From NCBI GenBank assembly GCA_026770585.1, contig MU646434.1, positions 379,956 to 405,899 of the forward strand: a stretch of 25,944 nucleotides of DNA, in the 5' to 3' direction. Shown here in pieces: positions 8,884 through 19,100 of this stretch (position 1 is its first letter; each line of letters begins with the position of its first letter). The notes under the pieces were generated by a model. That model had not been told where the DNA came from, ran no database searches, and saw nothing but the letters and a program-made list of their open reading frames with translations. This stretch comes from Baffinella frigidus. Its lineage: Eukaryota > Cryptophyceae > Cryptomonadales > Baffinellaceae. A program made the translations under genes and the position numbers.

Positions 8884-9067
8884 GAGCTATTCCGGTAGGA
8901 CTTGTCGCGATTTCGACTTCGAGATTTCAAGATTTCAGACTTCAAAAAGGTTTTAAATGTCGTAAAACGTTTTAAAACACACCGTTTCAAATCTCATGGT
9001 ACAAATGAAGTCTTGAAGTCTCGAAGTCGCGAAATCCAAAACGCGACAAGTCCTACCGGAATAGCTC
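8884..9067. mobile_element. Palindromic element family B, copy 1
   Basis: Ends GAGCTATTCCGGTAGGACTT and complement, flanked by TA at 8882-8883 and 9068-9069. The 184-bp body is an imperfect long hairpin with ATGGTACAAATGAAG near the turn. Copy 2 lies at 15885-16067 and is highly similar along its whole length, so this is a genuine mobile family. Confidence 0.85.
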
Positions 9068-9171
9068 TACTTCGTAGATCTCACTACATGTGGAACCTCT
9101 TGGGGATCAAATTTGACCCCCTCGCCACTTGAGGGATTGCTGAACGCAGACGTGCGAGCCGGACCATGATA

Positions 9172-9309
9172 CAGGGGTACCTCGCCCATGAGAAACTGCG
9201 CCCCCCTAGGACCCTACAGTGGGGGTACCTCGCCCATGAGAAACAGCCCCCCGCATAGGACCACCGTAGGGCCCCAGGCATATTCCTACTGTAGGGTCCT
9301 AGGGGGGCG
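9172..9309. mobile_element. Family A MITE with a second copy nested, right end lost
   Basis: A left end CAGGGGTACCTCGCCCATGA follows TA at 9170-9171. After CCTAGGACCCTACAG the sequence restarts with a second left end (GGGGTACCTCGCCCATGAGA). It then runs through the core to GGTCCTAGGGGGGCG, where a different repeat (CACTTATTGACACTTG) replaces the expected right terminus. A nested insertion followed by truncation explains this. Confidence 0.75.
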
Positions 9310-9385
9310 CCACTTATTGACACTTGTTGACTTCATTCGAAAGTGAAAAAGCACAGTGCACGAATTGAGGCGAGCTTAGACTTCT
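9309..9385 (+). repeat. Copy of the TTGACACTT..TTGACTTCATTCGAAAG repeat
   Basis: Matches the tandem pair at 24253-24441 and, inverted, about 20719-20818: shared blocks include TTGACTTCATTCGAAAG and GAATTGAGGCGAG. Its left junction falls in a truncated MITE. Confidence 0.7.
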
Positions 9386-9546
9386 GTCAAGGTTATCACA
9401 AGTTGAAGTCTAAGTCAAGAGACTGCCTCTACCCATATAAGGGAGCCACCAAGGAGCGTCCCGTTAGAACCCGATGAAACTTTCGGCCCACTGGTCAACG
9501 TATTACTCCCCGATGTCTCCCGCAGAGCACCTTGTCGATGGCGCAG

Positions 9547-9572
9547 TTTCTTATCAGCGAGGTACACCCCTG
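9547..9572. mobile_element. Solo right end of a family A MITE
   Basis: TTTCTTATCAGCGAGGTACA then CCCCTG, followed by TA, is a right terminal repeat with one inserted base and no partner. 9573-9907 has only short, uncharacteristic frames. Confidence 0.7.
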
Positions 9573-9907
9573 TACTCTATGTTCGTAGGGTGTAGAAAGA
9601 TCAACACGTCTACGGCCATAACCCTCGTGCCAGAGCTCCGATCACTGTCCCGATTGATGCCCTTGATTGCATGTTACATACCCCCAAGCACAAGAAAAAC
9701 GATATCAAAGAACCGGGAAACTTTGGGTGGTGCTGCTCCACATTTGGACTCCTCAGATCAATTCCTCTTGTGCGTAGAGAACCGCCAGTTTCAGTATTTA
9801 ACAAAAAACTGGTAGCTGTGAGACTGGCTGATGGGTTCTCGTCGGCCACACTAGACTCCTCGGTCATGTGACATCTCTTCATACAAGTACACAATCATAC
9901 ATGCCTA

Positions 9908-10148
9908 CAGGGGTGCCTCGCTCATAAGAAAGCGCCCCCCCCCTAGGACCCTACAGTACAGGGGTACCTCGCTCATAAGAAACTGCCCCCCCCCAGGACC
10001 CTACAGTAGGCCTAAGCCCAGGGCCCTACGGTGGTCCAAGGGGGGGGGGCGGTTTCTTATGAGCGAGGTACCCCTGCAGCCCTATGCCCAGGGCCCTATG
10101 CTGGTCCTAGGGGGGGGGGGGCGGTTTCTTATGAGCGAGGTACCCCTG
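9908..10148. mobile_element. Family A MITE, outer element of a nested pair
   Basis: Left end CAGGGGTGCCTCGCTCATAA follows TA (9906-9907); right end GGTACCCCTG precedes TA (10149-10150). It is interrupted at its internal CCTACAG|TA by a complete second element (9959-10076). It ends 94 bp downstream of the ART gene stop codon, so it may lie in the 3' UTR. Confidence 0.85.
9959..10076. mobile_element. Family A MITE, inner nested copy
   Basis: A complete 118-bp element with both terminal repeats. The left TA is intact (9957-9958); the right flank reads CA, a one-base change from TA. It occupies the central palindrome of the outer copy. Confidence 0.85.
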
Positions 10149-10242
10149 TAGTCTGGTTGGGCGTCACGAGCACCCCCTAGGCGTGTTCTGCACCGAGCCG
10201 GGCTGGTCCGAAATGCGGCCGCACCCCGAAAGGACCCCTCCG

Positions 10243-12432
10243 CTACGGAACGTCGGCAGGCAGCGTGCCTCCCGCGCGCCCCTCGCCGCTCGGGGCACCT
10301 TCCATGCGCAGCGCCGCAGGCACCTCGCGCGGCATCGTGCTGCTGCTGTCTGCGAGGCTGCAGTCCGCGACGCGATGCGACTTGCGCTCGCCGACAAAGC
10401 GCCCGCAGCAGTAGCCGCACGTGAGACACCAGGCGCACAAAGACAGCGCGCCCCCCCAAAATAACAAATCGATCGCATCCATCTTCAGCCCCTGTTCTCC
10501 CGCAATGGCCACTTCCCGCGCGATGATATCCATCCGGAGTCCTTGCTCTCCCAAACTGTCCAAGTCCTGCGCGAAGTTGGTGGGCCTGCCCCCGCGACGC
10601 CACGCTCCCCGAAGCTGCCGCTTCCCGCGCAGCCCGATTCGGTTTCCCATGATATCCACGTATTGGAGCTGTGGCAAGAGTGCGACGCCCTCCGCCAGCT
10701 TTGCGGCGCCCGCGTCCCCGAGGCCGCACAATTCACAAGTGAGGTGTCTCAGTTCCGGGAAGACGATCACTGCCAGCTGCATGAGAAGGTCCACGGCCTC
10801 CTCCCCACCGTCCTTGGCACCGAGCGCCTTGCTTTCGTTCACGTTCAGGATCCTGATAGTCCGCGAGAGAGCAGAGGAATCCCCTGTGGGGGCGCTCTTG
10901 GCAGCTGCGACCAGCGCCCGCAGCGCGTCGGTCGACAGTTGATCCCGAATACCGCATTCCGCCTTCCAATCCACATACTTCTTGAGGCCGAAGAGCTCGG
11001 AGGCTGCGCCTTTCCCGAGGAGGACCGGAAACCTCGAGTGCCCGACCGTGAGCTCTACGCGACCGGGCGCGTGCAGACAGAAGAAGCGGGCAAGCATTGC
11101 CGCCTGTTGCCTCGTCAGAGCCAGGGCCTCCAGCGTCGTCAGCTTCCCAGAGCACACTTGGTCCAAGGCGAAACTATCGAGGTACTCGCAGGTGGTGAGA
11201 AAGTACCCAGCGTGCTCTGCTTCCCATTCGTCATCCACCTCTGAAGAACTCAGCACCACCGCCCCTTGCCTGGTCCCCGCCATGAACAACTCCAGCAGTC
11301 GAGAGACGCTCCGCCGCTTCAGCGCCTCGTCCGCACCCATCCACGGGAGCTTCTGCGCCAGTAGCCTCTTCAGCTCGGCCGTTGAAGACATTTGTGTGTG
11401 AACCATGTCCACCGCGTCTTTTAGGATCGAATGAAGCTGCACCCGCGTCGAAGCATCGTCCATCGGAAGCGTGCCGCAGCAGTCGACAAGGTGCGCGACT
11501 GCGTCCCTGAATCGCTTCCATCGGTGCTCCTCTGCCAGGCTGCTGGTCGACAGTCCCGCAAGCGCTTCCACCACCGCACTCCGCACTCCGCCACCGTTGC
11601 TCTCCTTCGCACGCAGCCCCCCCCGTGCCCACAAATCCTGCACTGCTTCCTGGGCGCGAACAATCTCGTCTTGCAGCACTCTCTTCTCCACGACGACTCC
11701 CGCTGCTGCTTCTTGCAGCTGTCCGACCGCACTTCGAAGTGTAGAAGTCTCCAGCCCCCAAAGTTGCAACAGTATGTAGCCGAGACGAGGAACATCGACT
11801 AAAAAATTATCCGCCACTGATTTTCCTTCCGGAAAGGAACATACCCCGAAAACACCAAACACGAACCCCGAACCCGAATTAATCCAGTGCAGCTGCAGGT
11901 CAGCAAGGGGCCCAGAGAAGAAGCTGACGGCGAAGAGACCGAAGGCCATGTCCAGAACCCACAGAACAATCCAGGGAATCCAGAGAAGGAAGCACACGTA
12001 CACGAAGAGGACCAGGAAGACCACGACTTGCCACACCGCAACCAAGCCCAGCTTGCGGCAGCCCCCCATAACCTGCAGCCGCCGCTGCAACTTGGGCAGG
12101 CGCGCGCGCGCGCGCAGACCCAACAGCCTCCTCTCCGCCTCCAGAATCGCGGGGCCCAGCCCCGCATCCCCGTTGTCCAGCAACCCCTCCACGGCCTCTA
12201 CCAGCTCCGCGTGCCGAAGCACCCCCTTCCACGTATCTGTGAGCGTCCGGCTCTTCTGCATGAAGCACTCCGAGTCGTTGAACCTCCCCGGTTCCTTCTC
12301 CTCCTTCTCCTCCTGAAGCTCACGCGCCAGCGCCTTGAAGTCTGCGATCCGCGATGCGCCCTGCTCCTTTTTCTCCAGCCGATGCACAGCAGGCGCCGCC
12401 TCAGCCTCTCGCAGAAGCATTTCTGCGGACGC
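10243..12432 (-). CDS. ART gene exon 12 (transmembrane, helical and LRR part)
   Basis: Four codons upstream of Met at 12420 plus 725 codons and stop. Acceptor ATTGCGCAG. Numbering from Met: helical, charged start (1-115); two back-to-back hydrophobic segments about 126-168 (VAVWQVVVFLVLFVYVCFLL, then a Trp-rich turn); helices; a leucine-rich stretch about 554-600 (LRHLTCELCGLGDAGAAKLA, then LQYVDIMGNRIG); a hydrophobic Cys-rich segment about 652-672; a low-complexity tail. Taken alone this frame looks like a complete 725-residue protein. The in-frame acceptor and family-like exon 11 argue it is a terminal exon. Long antisense frames over it are mirrors of its GC-rich codons. Confidence 0.78.
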   Translation of the reverse strand, partial: ASAEMLLREAEAAPAVHRLEKKEQGASRIADFKALARELQEEKEEKEPGRFNDSECFMQKSRTLTDTWKGVLRHAELVEAVEGLLDNGDAGLGPAILEAERRLLGLRARARLPKLQRRLQVMGGCRKLGLVAVWQVVVFLVLFVYVCFLLWIPWIVLWVLDMAFGLFAVSFFSGPLADLQLHWINSGSGFVFGVFGVCSFPEGKSVADNFLVDVPRLGYILLQLWGLETSTLRSAVGQLQEAAAGVVVEKRVLQDEIVRAQEAVQDLWARGGLRAKESNGGGVRSAVVEALAGLSTSSLAEEHRWKRFRDAVAHLVDCCGTLPMDDASTRVQLHSILKDAVDMVHTQMSSTAELKRLLAQKLPWMGADEALKRRSVSRLLELFMAGTRQGAVVLSSSEVDDEWEAEHAGYFLTTCEYLDSFALDQVCSGKLTTLEALALTRQQAAMLARFFCLHAPGRVELTVGHSRFPVLLGKGAASELFGLKKYVDWKAECGIRDQLSTDALRALVAAAKSAPTGDSSALSRTIRILNVNESKALGAKDGGEEAVDLLMQLAVIVFPELRHLTCELCGLGDAGAAKLAEGVALLPQLQYVDIMGNRIGLRGKRQLRGAWRRGGRPTNFAQDLDSLGEQGLRMDIIAREVAIAGEQGLKMDAIDLLFWGGALSLCAWCLTCGYCCGRFVGERKSHRVADCSLADSSSTMPREVPAALRMEGAPSGEGRAGGTLPADVP

Positions 12433-13142
12433 CTGCGCAATGAGCTCATCGCCTCAGAGCTAAAAAACTACCAGCAGAGCCCTGTGGATTCCACTTCACT
12501 CGTACACGGGAGCACTGCCAAACTAGGGGACACCAAGGAACAACTTCGAACGGCACTAGACTTGCTGAGGGACCAGTCCACACCGCCGCTCGGAAGAACC
12601 AAGACTCAGAGACACAGGACCATGTGCGGGGGGAGGAGCGGACCTTGAGCCAGGTGTGCTTGCGGTTGACCACCTCATCGATCGTGCCCGCCTGCCCAAG
12701 ACCCACCACGCTGAGTCTCAAAGTCACAATCAGTCAATCTCATCGAGCGCGTAGCCACACCAAAAACGACTCTAGTTGACCCCACACGAGTTTTGCGTTC
12801 CGTTGCCTGGCGTAAATCCGAGCGTGTGTGTGAGGAAGATGCCCAGAGTTTGGGTGAGGCAGAGGACCAGAGGACCTTTTTTCAACGCCAAGGCCCTGAC
12901 CTATGTTCTAGCCGAGGGCCCCACCGAGTAAGAGATCCCCTGAGAGTGCACGAGAAGGAGGGAGGGAGGGAGGGAGGGAGAGAGGACCTTGGCGTTGACG
13001 TTAACGCGCATCTTGAGCACGACTGTTCCGCGCTCCACGCGGTCGCCCACCACCTGCCGGGGAACCACACAATGTTCTGTGCGTGAGAGAGTGAGCGAGA
13101 GAGTGAGAGTGAGAGCGAGAAAGAGAGCGAGAGAAAGAGAGA

Positions 13143-13175
<33 letters not shown>

Positions 13176-16100
13176 AGGAACGTTTCGTGCGACTGACATG
13201 CTACCTCGTAGTCAGTCAGTGGATGTTCCCCTCGAGAGAGAGAGAGAGCGCGATCGAGAGAGAGAGCGAGAGAGAGTGCTCACGCACCCACCCACCCACA
13301 CGAGAGAGAGAGAGAGGCCTTGACTCAACCAGTGCACTCGGAGTCAGAACATTTCGCCTAAGTCAACTCCCCCTGAAAGCCAGCGCCTTAAGTCAAATGC
13401 CGTCCATAGTGGCCAGGTCCATCTAAACGAAAACAGGGGAAAGTTGACTTAGGTGAGCTGGTTGACTTAGCTGAAATCTTGTGGCTCGGAGTGCAGTGAC
13501 ACTGGTTCGCCGGCAAAAGAAACCCAACGAACACTGGACTCATTAGCGCACTCAACCAGAAACGCTCAAGATTGATTTTGAACCAAAAACAGGGGGAAGA
13601 CGGCGACTTGGGGTAGTGAGAAAGGCGGGAGGGGAGTCCCTCTGGGGATACTACCCCACGTAGGACCATCCACTCACCCTGACAGCCTCGTGAGGGGGAG
13701 TCTGGGGATATCTGGGGATATTACCCCATAGGATGACCAGAGTCCCGTGAATTCTTCCCGCACCTCTTATGAGTTCAACCGGTGCCCCCTTGTGCTGAGA
13801 AACGGCAAACCCTAGTGTTGCGAACCGCCAACCTCTAGTGCTGCAAGGCGCAAACGTCTGGGTCTGTGAACAGATTCACCCAGAGATGTGCAAAGGCACT
13901 CTCCCCTCAAAAGCACGCAAAACACACATTGGGATATAGCAAGCCACTTCGCAGCCCCCGGTACCTTCGGGAATCGGTCCATCCAAACGATCCCCGTACA
14001 CATGTCAAATCCTTTCGCCAATAACGTGCCCAACCTCCCCCAGAAATCCGGGAGAGAAAGGCACCGGTGAGCAACGGTGCTGGGTTCCTGGGTGCGCGTG
14101 TGCGCGTACCCTCTGTCGCTCCTTAGTAGGAGGTGGAGTTAGAATCCATCCGGAAAATGCTCGTATGAGCGGCCGACACGGGGTACAGTAAGTGGCACAA
14201 TGCGTAGCATGTGCGGCGCTGACGCTGGTTGTTTGGCAATAAATTATCAATCTCTCTCTCGCTCCTTGGTGGGGCTTGCATCGGGAGGCGGGCAAGGACA
14301 GTGGCCTCGGTTGCCGCAGGGGGTTGGGGGGTCCTCCGCGGTGGCCTTGGTGGCTAGGGGGGGGGCGCTGCGAAGTGGCACCTGCATCATGGAGAGGGCG
14401 CCGTAGAGCTTCTCGCGCTCCTCAGGGTAGTAGCTCAGCGCCGAGATGTCAGCACCCCGGTCCACCTCCCCCTCCTGTCTCATGCAAAAAGCTTACGTTA
14501 ACGGTGTTGTAACTTTGGTACAAAATTTATAATGGAAAACATTCTTGGGCTTTAAAAGTCCTGAAATCGCTTTTAAAATCGTTTTAGAGCCCGGTTGACC
14601 ATCAACGGCTCCAGTAAGCCCTCAGGATAGTAGCTCAGCGCCGAGATGTCAGCGCCCCGGTCCACCTCCCCCTCCTGTCCAGCGCAGCCCATCCTTCAGG
14701 GGGTCTGTCATCCTCTCGGACGGGATTCTCTCGGACAACTCGTGGGAACATGCACACCCACACCCGGAGGACGGGGCTAAAAAAATCAGGTACGGGTTTG
14801 AATGCTCCCCAACACAGACGGGCGCCTCGCCCTTCCGTGGAAAGGGTGGCCCTGCTTTGTTTCAGCAGTTAGTGGTGCCGCGACAGTGCTGTCGCACGGA
14901 CGGCAATTGGTGGAAACCCGGAGGGGGGGGGGGCTACCTGCACCTCGAACAGGTAGCTGGCTGCGTCGCCCTTGCCGCGCGAGTACCTACCAACCCCAGG
15001 CCCCCACTGCAGCATTAGATGTACACCTTGGCACATGTTCTTCTGCACCCTCGCCATACCACGCATTGTTGGTGGGAGTGTGGCGGAAAGGGCTGGGGGA
15101 CTGTACGTGAGCGCCACGTTCTTGTCCCGAGTGAAGGACTGCGCGCCTGGTGCAGGGTTGAGGGTTGAGAGTTTAGGGGTTTGGAGAAAGTGTTCACGGT
15201 GGGGCACAGACATTGTAAGATTTGATCTCTGGGAATCGGTGTGAGTGCCATGATCCTTTCTGGGAGTGGCTCCTGACCCGGGTCGGCAATAGAGCGTTTG
15301 CGGTAATTGTTGTCCGTTTGCGGTAATTGTTGTCCGAACGTACGGTTTTCCGGTTTTTCGGTTTTGAAAGGGACTTATAGGACGTGACAAGGATTTTAAA
15401 TAGTACCAGAATTGCGCCTCTTGGTACCATTTAAAATCCTTGTCACGTCCTATAAGTCCCTTTTCAAAACCGGAAAACCGGGAAACCGTACGTCCAAAAC
15501 GGACAACAATTACCGCAAACGCTCTACCACGATTTTTATCGTGACCGGTCAAATCTCGGACGTGATCACGAGGTAAAATTATTTCGGACGTTTGGGTCAC
15601 AATTATTGAAGGTGTTTACTACACAAACGTCAAACGCTCTACCATCACCACCTGGTACTCGTTTCCATCAGAACCAAGAACTACGAGGAGAGAGATTCAA
15701 GATGAGGGGTTGGAGTTCGGTGTTCGGTGTTGAGAAGTGTTTCGAAGAAGGGTTTAGGCTGTACCCATCTCGACGAAACTCCCTGCCTTGAGGTCCGTGC
15801 CTGTGATCGCCCGGTTCGCCACGCCCCGGTACACCTTCATTCCAACACCCTTGTCATCTTGCGCCTCGAACAACCAAAAAGTTGGAGCTATTCCGGTAGG
15901 ACTTGTCGCGTTTTCGAATTCGAGATTTCAAGATTTCAGACTTCAAAAAGGTTTTAAAGGTCGTAAAACGTTTTAAAACACACCGTTTCAAATCGCATGG
16001 TACAAATGAAGTCTGAAATTCTCAAATCCCAAATTCGAAAACGCGACAAGTCCTACCGGAATAGCTCTACGTGGAGAATAGTGGTGACTGATCCCACTGT

Positions 16101-19100
16101 CAACCACGAAGGGGCTGGTCGTTTTTCGTTAAACTCCCGCATTCAACCGCACCTCAATCAGAGGGTTAAACCCGGGAGTGGGCTCTTGAATCCTTCAAAT
16201 CCTGCAAGGCCAAACACGAACCTTCAGATGGTGGTGCAGTTGCCAGTCCGCCACCCTAGAGTGGAGAATCGTGGCAGGAAGACTAGGCTAAAACGGCGGA
16301 AGATAACCTAGTTGAAGTTCATCTCGAAAGAAAACTGAATCAGTTCCCTAACAATCAGTTTCATTTGATTAGGACGCCTAATTAAATTTACCATGCCCTA
16401 ACTAATTTGTCCTATTCAACCTCCTGTTGAAAAGGACCTGATTCAGTTATCTTCCGAGATGAAAGTGCTAGAGCCGCACCTTGCCTGGCGGCGTGACCTT
16501 GGACAGCTTGTAAATCCCCGAGTGCACCGCGTGGAGCGTGGTGGTGAACGCCCCGCGCACTCTCCCGCGCAGCACTGCGTTGTATTCCACGAACATCGGC
16601 CCCGACCACATCCGCAGCGCCAGCACCTCAGCCGCGCCCAGCCCCGCGCGCCACACGCACCGCCTCCCCCTGCGAACCAGCATCGCCGCCCGGGTCGCTG
16701 GCTCGTCGCAGGACTCGGCCTCTTCCGAATCCCACCGCCGCTGCTCCGCCGCTGTGGGGTTCGTCCACTCCCGCAGCTCTTCCAATGAGGGGGGCTCCAT
16801 CAGCGTGGCGAGGGGGATGATCTGGCGGAAATGCTTCGGGAGCAGGTTTCTGGTCTCCCGCGGCGCCTCGAAGCCCTCCACACCCTCGAAGCTCGGGTTC
16901 TTCGTCGTCCACCTGGGGGTGCAGTCAGGCGTCAGCTCCAGGACCGAGTTTGGTGCCAGGGTCGGGCGCGCAGGATTGAGCGTGTCTGCACCGACCCGCA
17001 CCATAGCTCCCACCAAACTGTGCTCGCTCCCAACCCTAGCACCGGATACTACGGTTGGGAGCACAGGATTGAGCGTGTCGAATTTTCGGCGTGCGAACCA
17101 AGAATCAAGCAGGGTCGCAAAAAGGGAGGGGGGGGGGGAGGGAAGAGGGCTCACCGCCCAGCAGCCGCCTTCCATTCCTCGAGGGGGGTCGTGGAAACGC
17201 CGTAGTTGTTGGCGACGATGGTTTTGTTGGCGCTCGCGTGCTCGCAGTGCTCACGAAACATCTCGTTCACAACCTTGTGGAGGGGGATAGCGTTCGTTTA
17301 GTCAACTCCCGGGACTTACGTGAGGGAAACCCCTCTGGTAGACCAGCGCCGGTCCCGCCGGTCTCGAGGAGATTTAATAGTTTCCGACGCCTTCGTCTAG
17401 CAATAATGGCTCCAAGCCCCGTACAAATTTTGTAACGGACAAGACCATGGACATGACCACGAAGTGGTTTAAATGTCTATTAAGGGTATTTTAGGGTCGT
17501 GTCCCAATGTCTGGTACAAAATTTGTACCAGGACTTGGAGCCATTATTGCTAGACGAAGGCGTTGTGAACTATGAGATTGACGCCTGTTGGTGAACGACA
17601 CGCGCCCCCCCCCACAGCGCCGGTCGTTCACCAACACGCGCCCCCCCCCACCAGTGAAAAGCGGACACGGAACGTGGCTGGGTCTGACCCCCCAGGACCT
17701 GACTGCATGTCGAGGCTGGGCAACAGACCAAGTTCATAGGCTCGCAACCTATAATTAGTTTTGTAAAGCAACTCGTTCTGGTACAAATTATAAAACAAGG
17801 TCCATTTAAAACTAAAAAGGGCTCCAATTCCTTTTTAAACGAGGTCTTGTTTTATAATTTGTACCAGGAACGAGTTGCTTCACAAAACTAATTATAGGTT
17901 GCGCCGCTATTAAAGTGTTGTCGGTCTTTGCACTTCGGGGTTCCATACAGAATTCCTGAAGCCATCGAGGCCGAATCCCCCGGGAAGCAAGTGAGACCCA
18001 TGACTGTTGACTAAAGAGCGATTTGCCTGGTACTGAGGCTGGATTCTATGTGTCGACAAAATACAGAATTCTTAATTCAAAGTTGCCGTAAAACGTTTTA
18101 CGGCCACTTTGAGCTCGAATTGTGTGAAACCTTATGAAACGTTGCGATTTTAATTGATGTTGAGCAGCAAGATTTTTTAATTCGATCTCGTACTCGCAAC
18201 GTTTCGATATGATTCCTGTCTCAAAACTGTTTTATGGCTGAATCGTTGTGGTTTGCATGCAAATCCGCTCGGATTCGAAATAAATCGAAGTCAATAATTG
18301 ACTTTGAATTGTGTATTTTGCGAATTAAAACGACACATAGAATCCGCCCTGAGCCTGTCTGTTTATGCAACTTTCCCAGTACAAAAGCTGCCTGGTTTAG
18401 TCAACTTCCTCGGGAGCAGGCTTGCACCTTTTCGTCGTTGGGGAAACCAATCAGCTCATTGAGCCCGAGGTCGAAGTCCTCCCTCTTCCCGAACATGAAC
18501 TGTGCCTCCGAACCCTGCAGAGAGAGAGAGAGAGAGTTCTTGATTCGTCATTCAAAGGAAAGGCCTCAGCTGTTGCAGGCGGTGTCCTGTTTCCTTGGCC
18601 TGAGGCGAAGGATGAGGACCAATGACCCAGGTTTGAGCGTCTGGGGTTTGCAAGTTCCGCTCGCGTTGACCTTCAGACCATGCGGCGTCAATCTCCTCGA
18701 TCACGCCACGTAGTTTTCTCAAGGATCTACAGATCGTGCGATGTGGGCAGAGAGCGAGAGCCGGCCACCAGCAACCCGTAGCAGCTTATACCGGGTACTC
18801 GCAAGGATTCGGGTATTTTATTGGAAAAACAATCTTTCCTATGACCCTACAGTAGGAAACCCTAGGGACCTCGAATTGCTGACGGGAGATACTGAAGAGA
18901 TTTGTTCGGTTTAGCTGAAAATTACTACAGTACCCGATCCGGATATAAGCTGCAGCGGGTTGCTGGTGGGGAGGCGAGTGCGCGTAGCGCGGGCGAAGCA
19001 CGCCAGCGACGTTTTCGAGGACTCGTTCTTCAGGTTCAAACAGGCGGGGCAGGGTACCTGCATGAACTTGTTGTTCTGTTCCGCAGCCGTTGCGGCGTCC

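Noticed and set aside
10243-12420. 725-codon frame as a complete, intron-free gene
   Set aside because: Its Met is four codons inside an AG|GCG acceptor that joins in phase to an exon with the usual post-ART sequence; the upstream exons account for the missing domain.
10421-12648. Long plus-strand frames (up to 253 codons) opposite ART exon 12
   Set aside because: They are antisense to a well-formed GC-rich coding exon, with Arg/Ser/Pro-rich composition typical of shadows.
12989-13426. 145-codon plus frame rich in Arg-Glu-Ser
   Set aside because: It is a translation of the GA microsatellite in intron 9.
14869-15600. 243-codon minus-strand frame as one protein
   Set aside because: Only two short parts (exons 7 and 8) resemble ART blocks. 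The rest crosses a TA-flanked hairpin, a telomere-like tract and the 120-nt intron 7, so the frame is incidental.
16913-17175. Extension of ART exon 5 to an ATG at 17175
   Set aside because: The extra residues include two copies of a DTLNP..P repeat unlike the family. A CACCCCCAG acceptor at 16913 joins in phase to exon 4, whose sequence fits the family.
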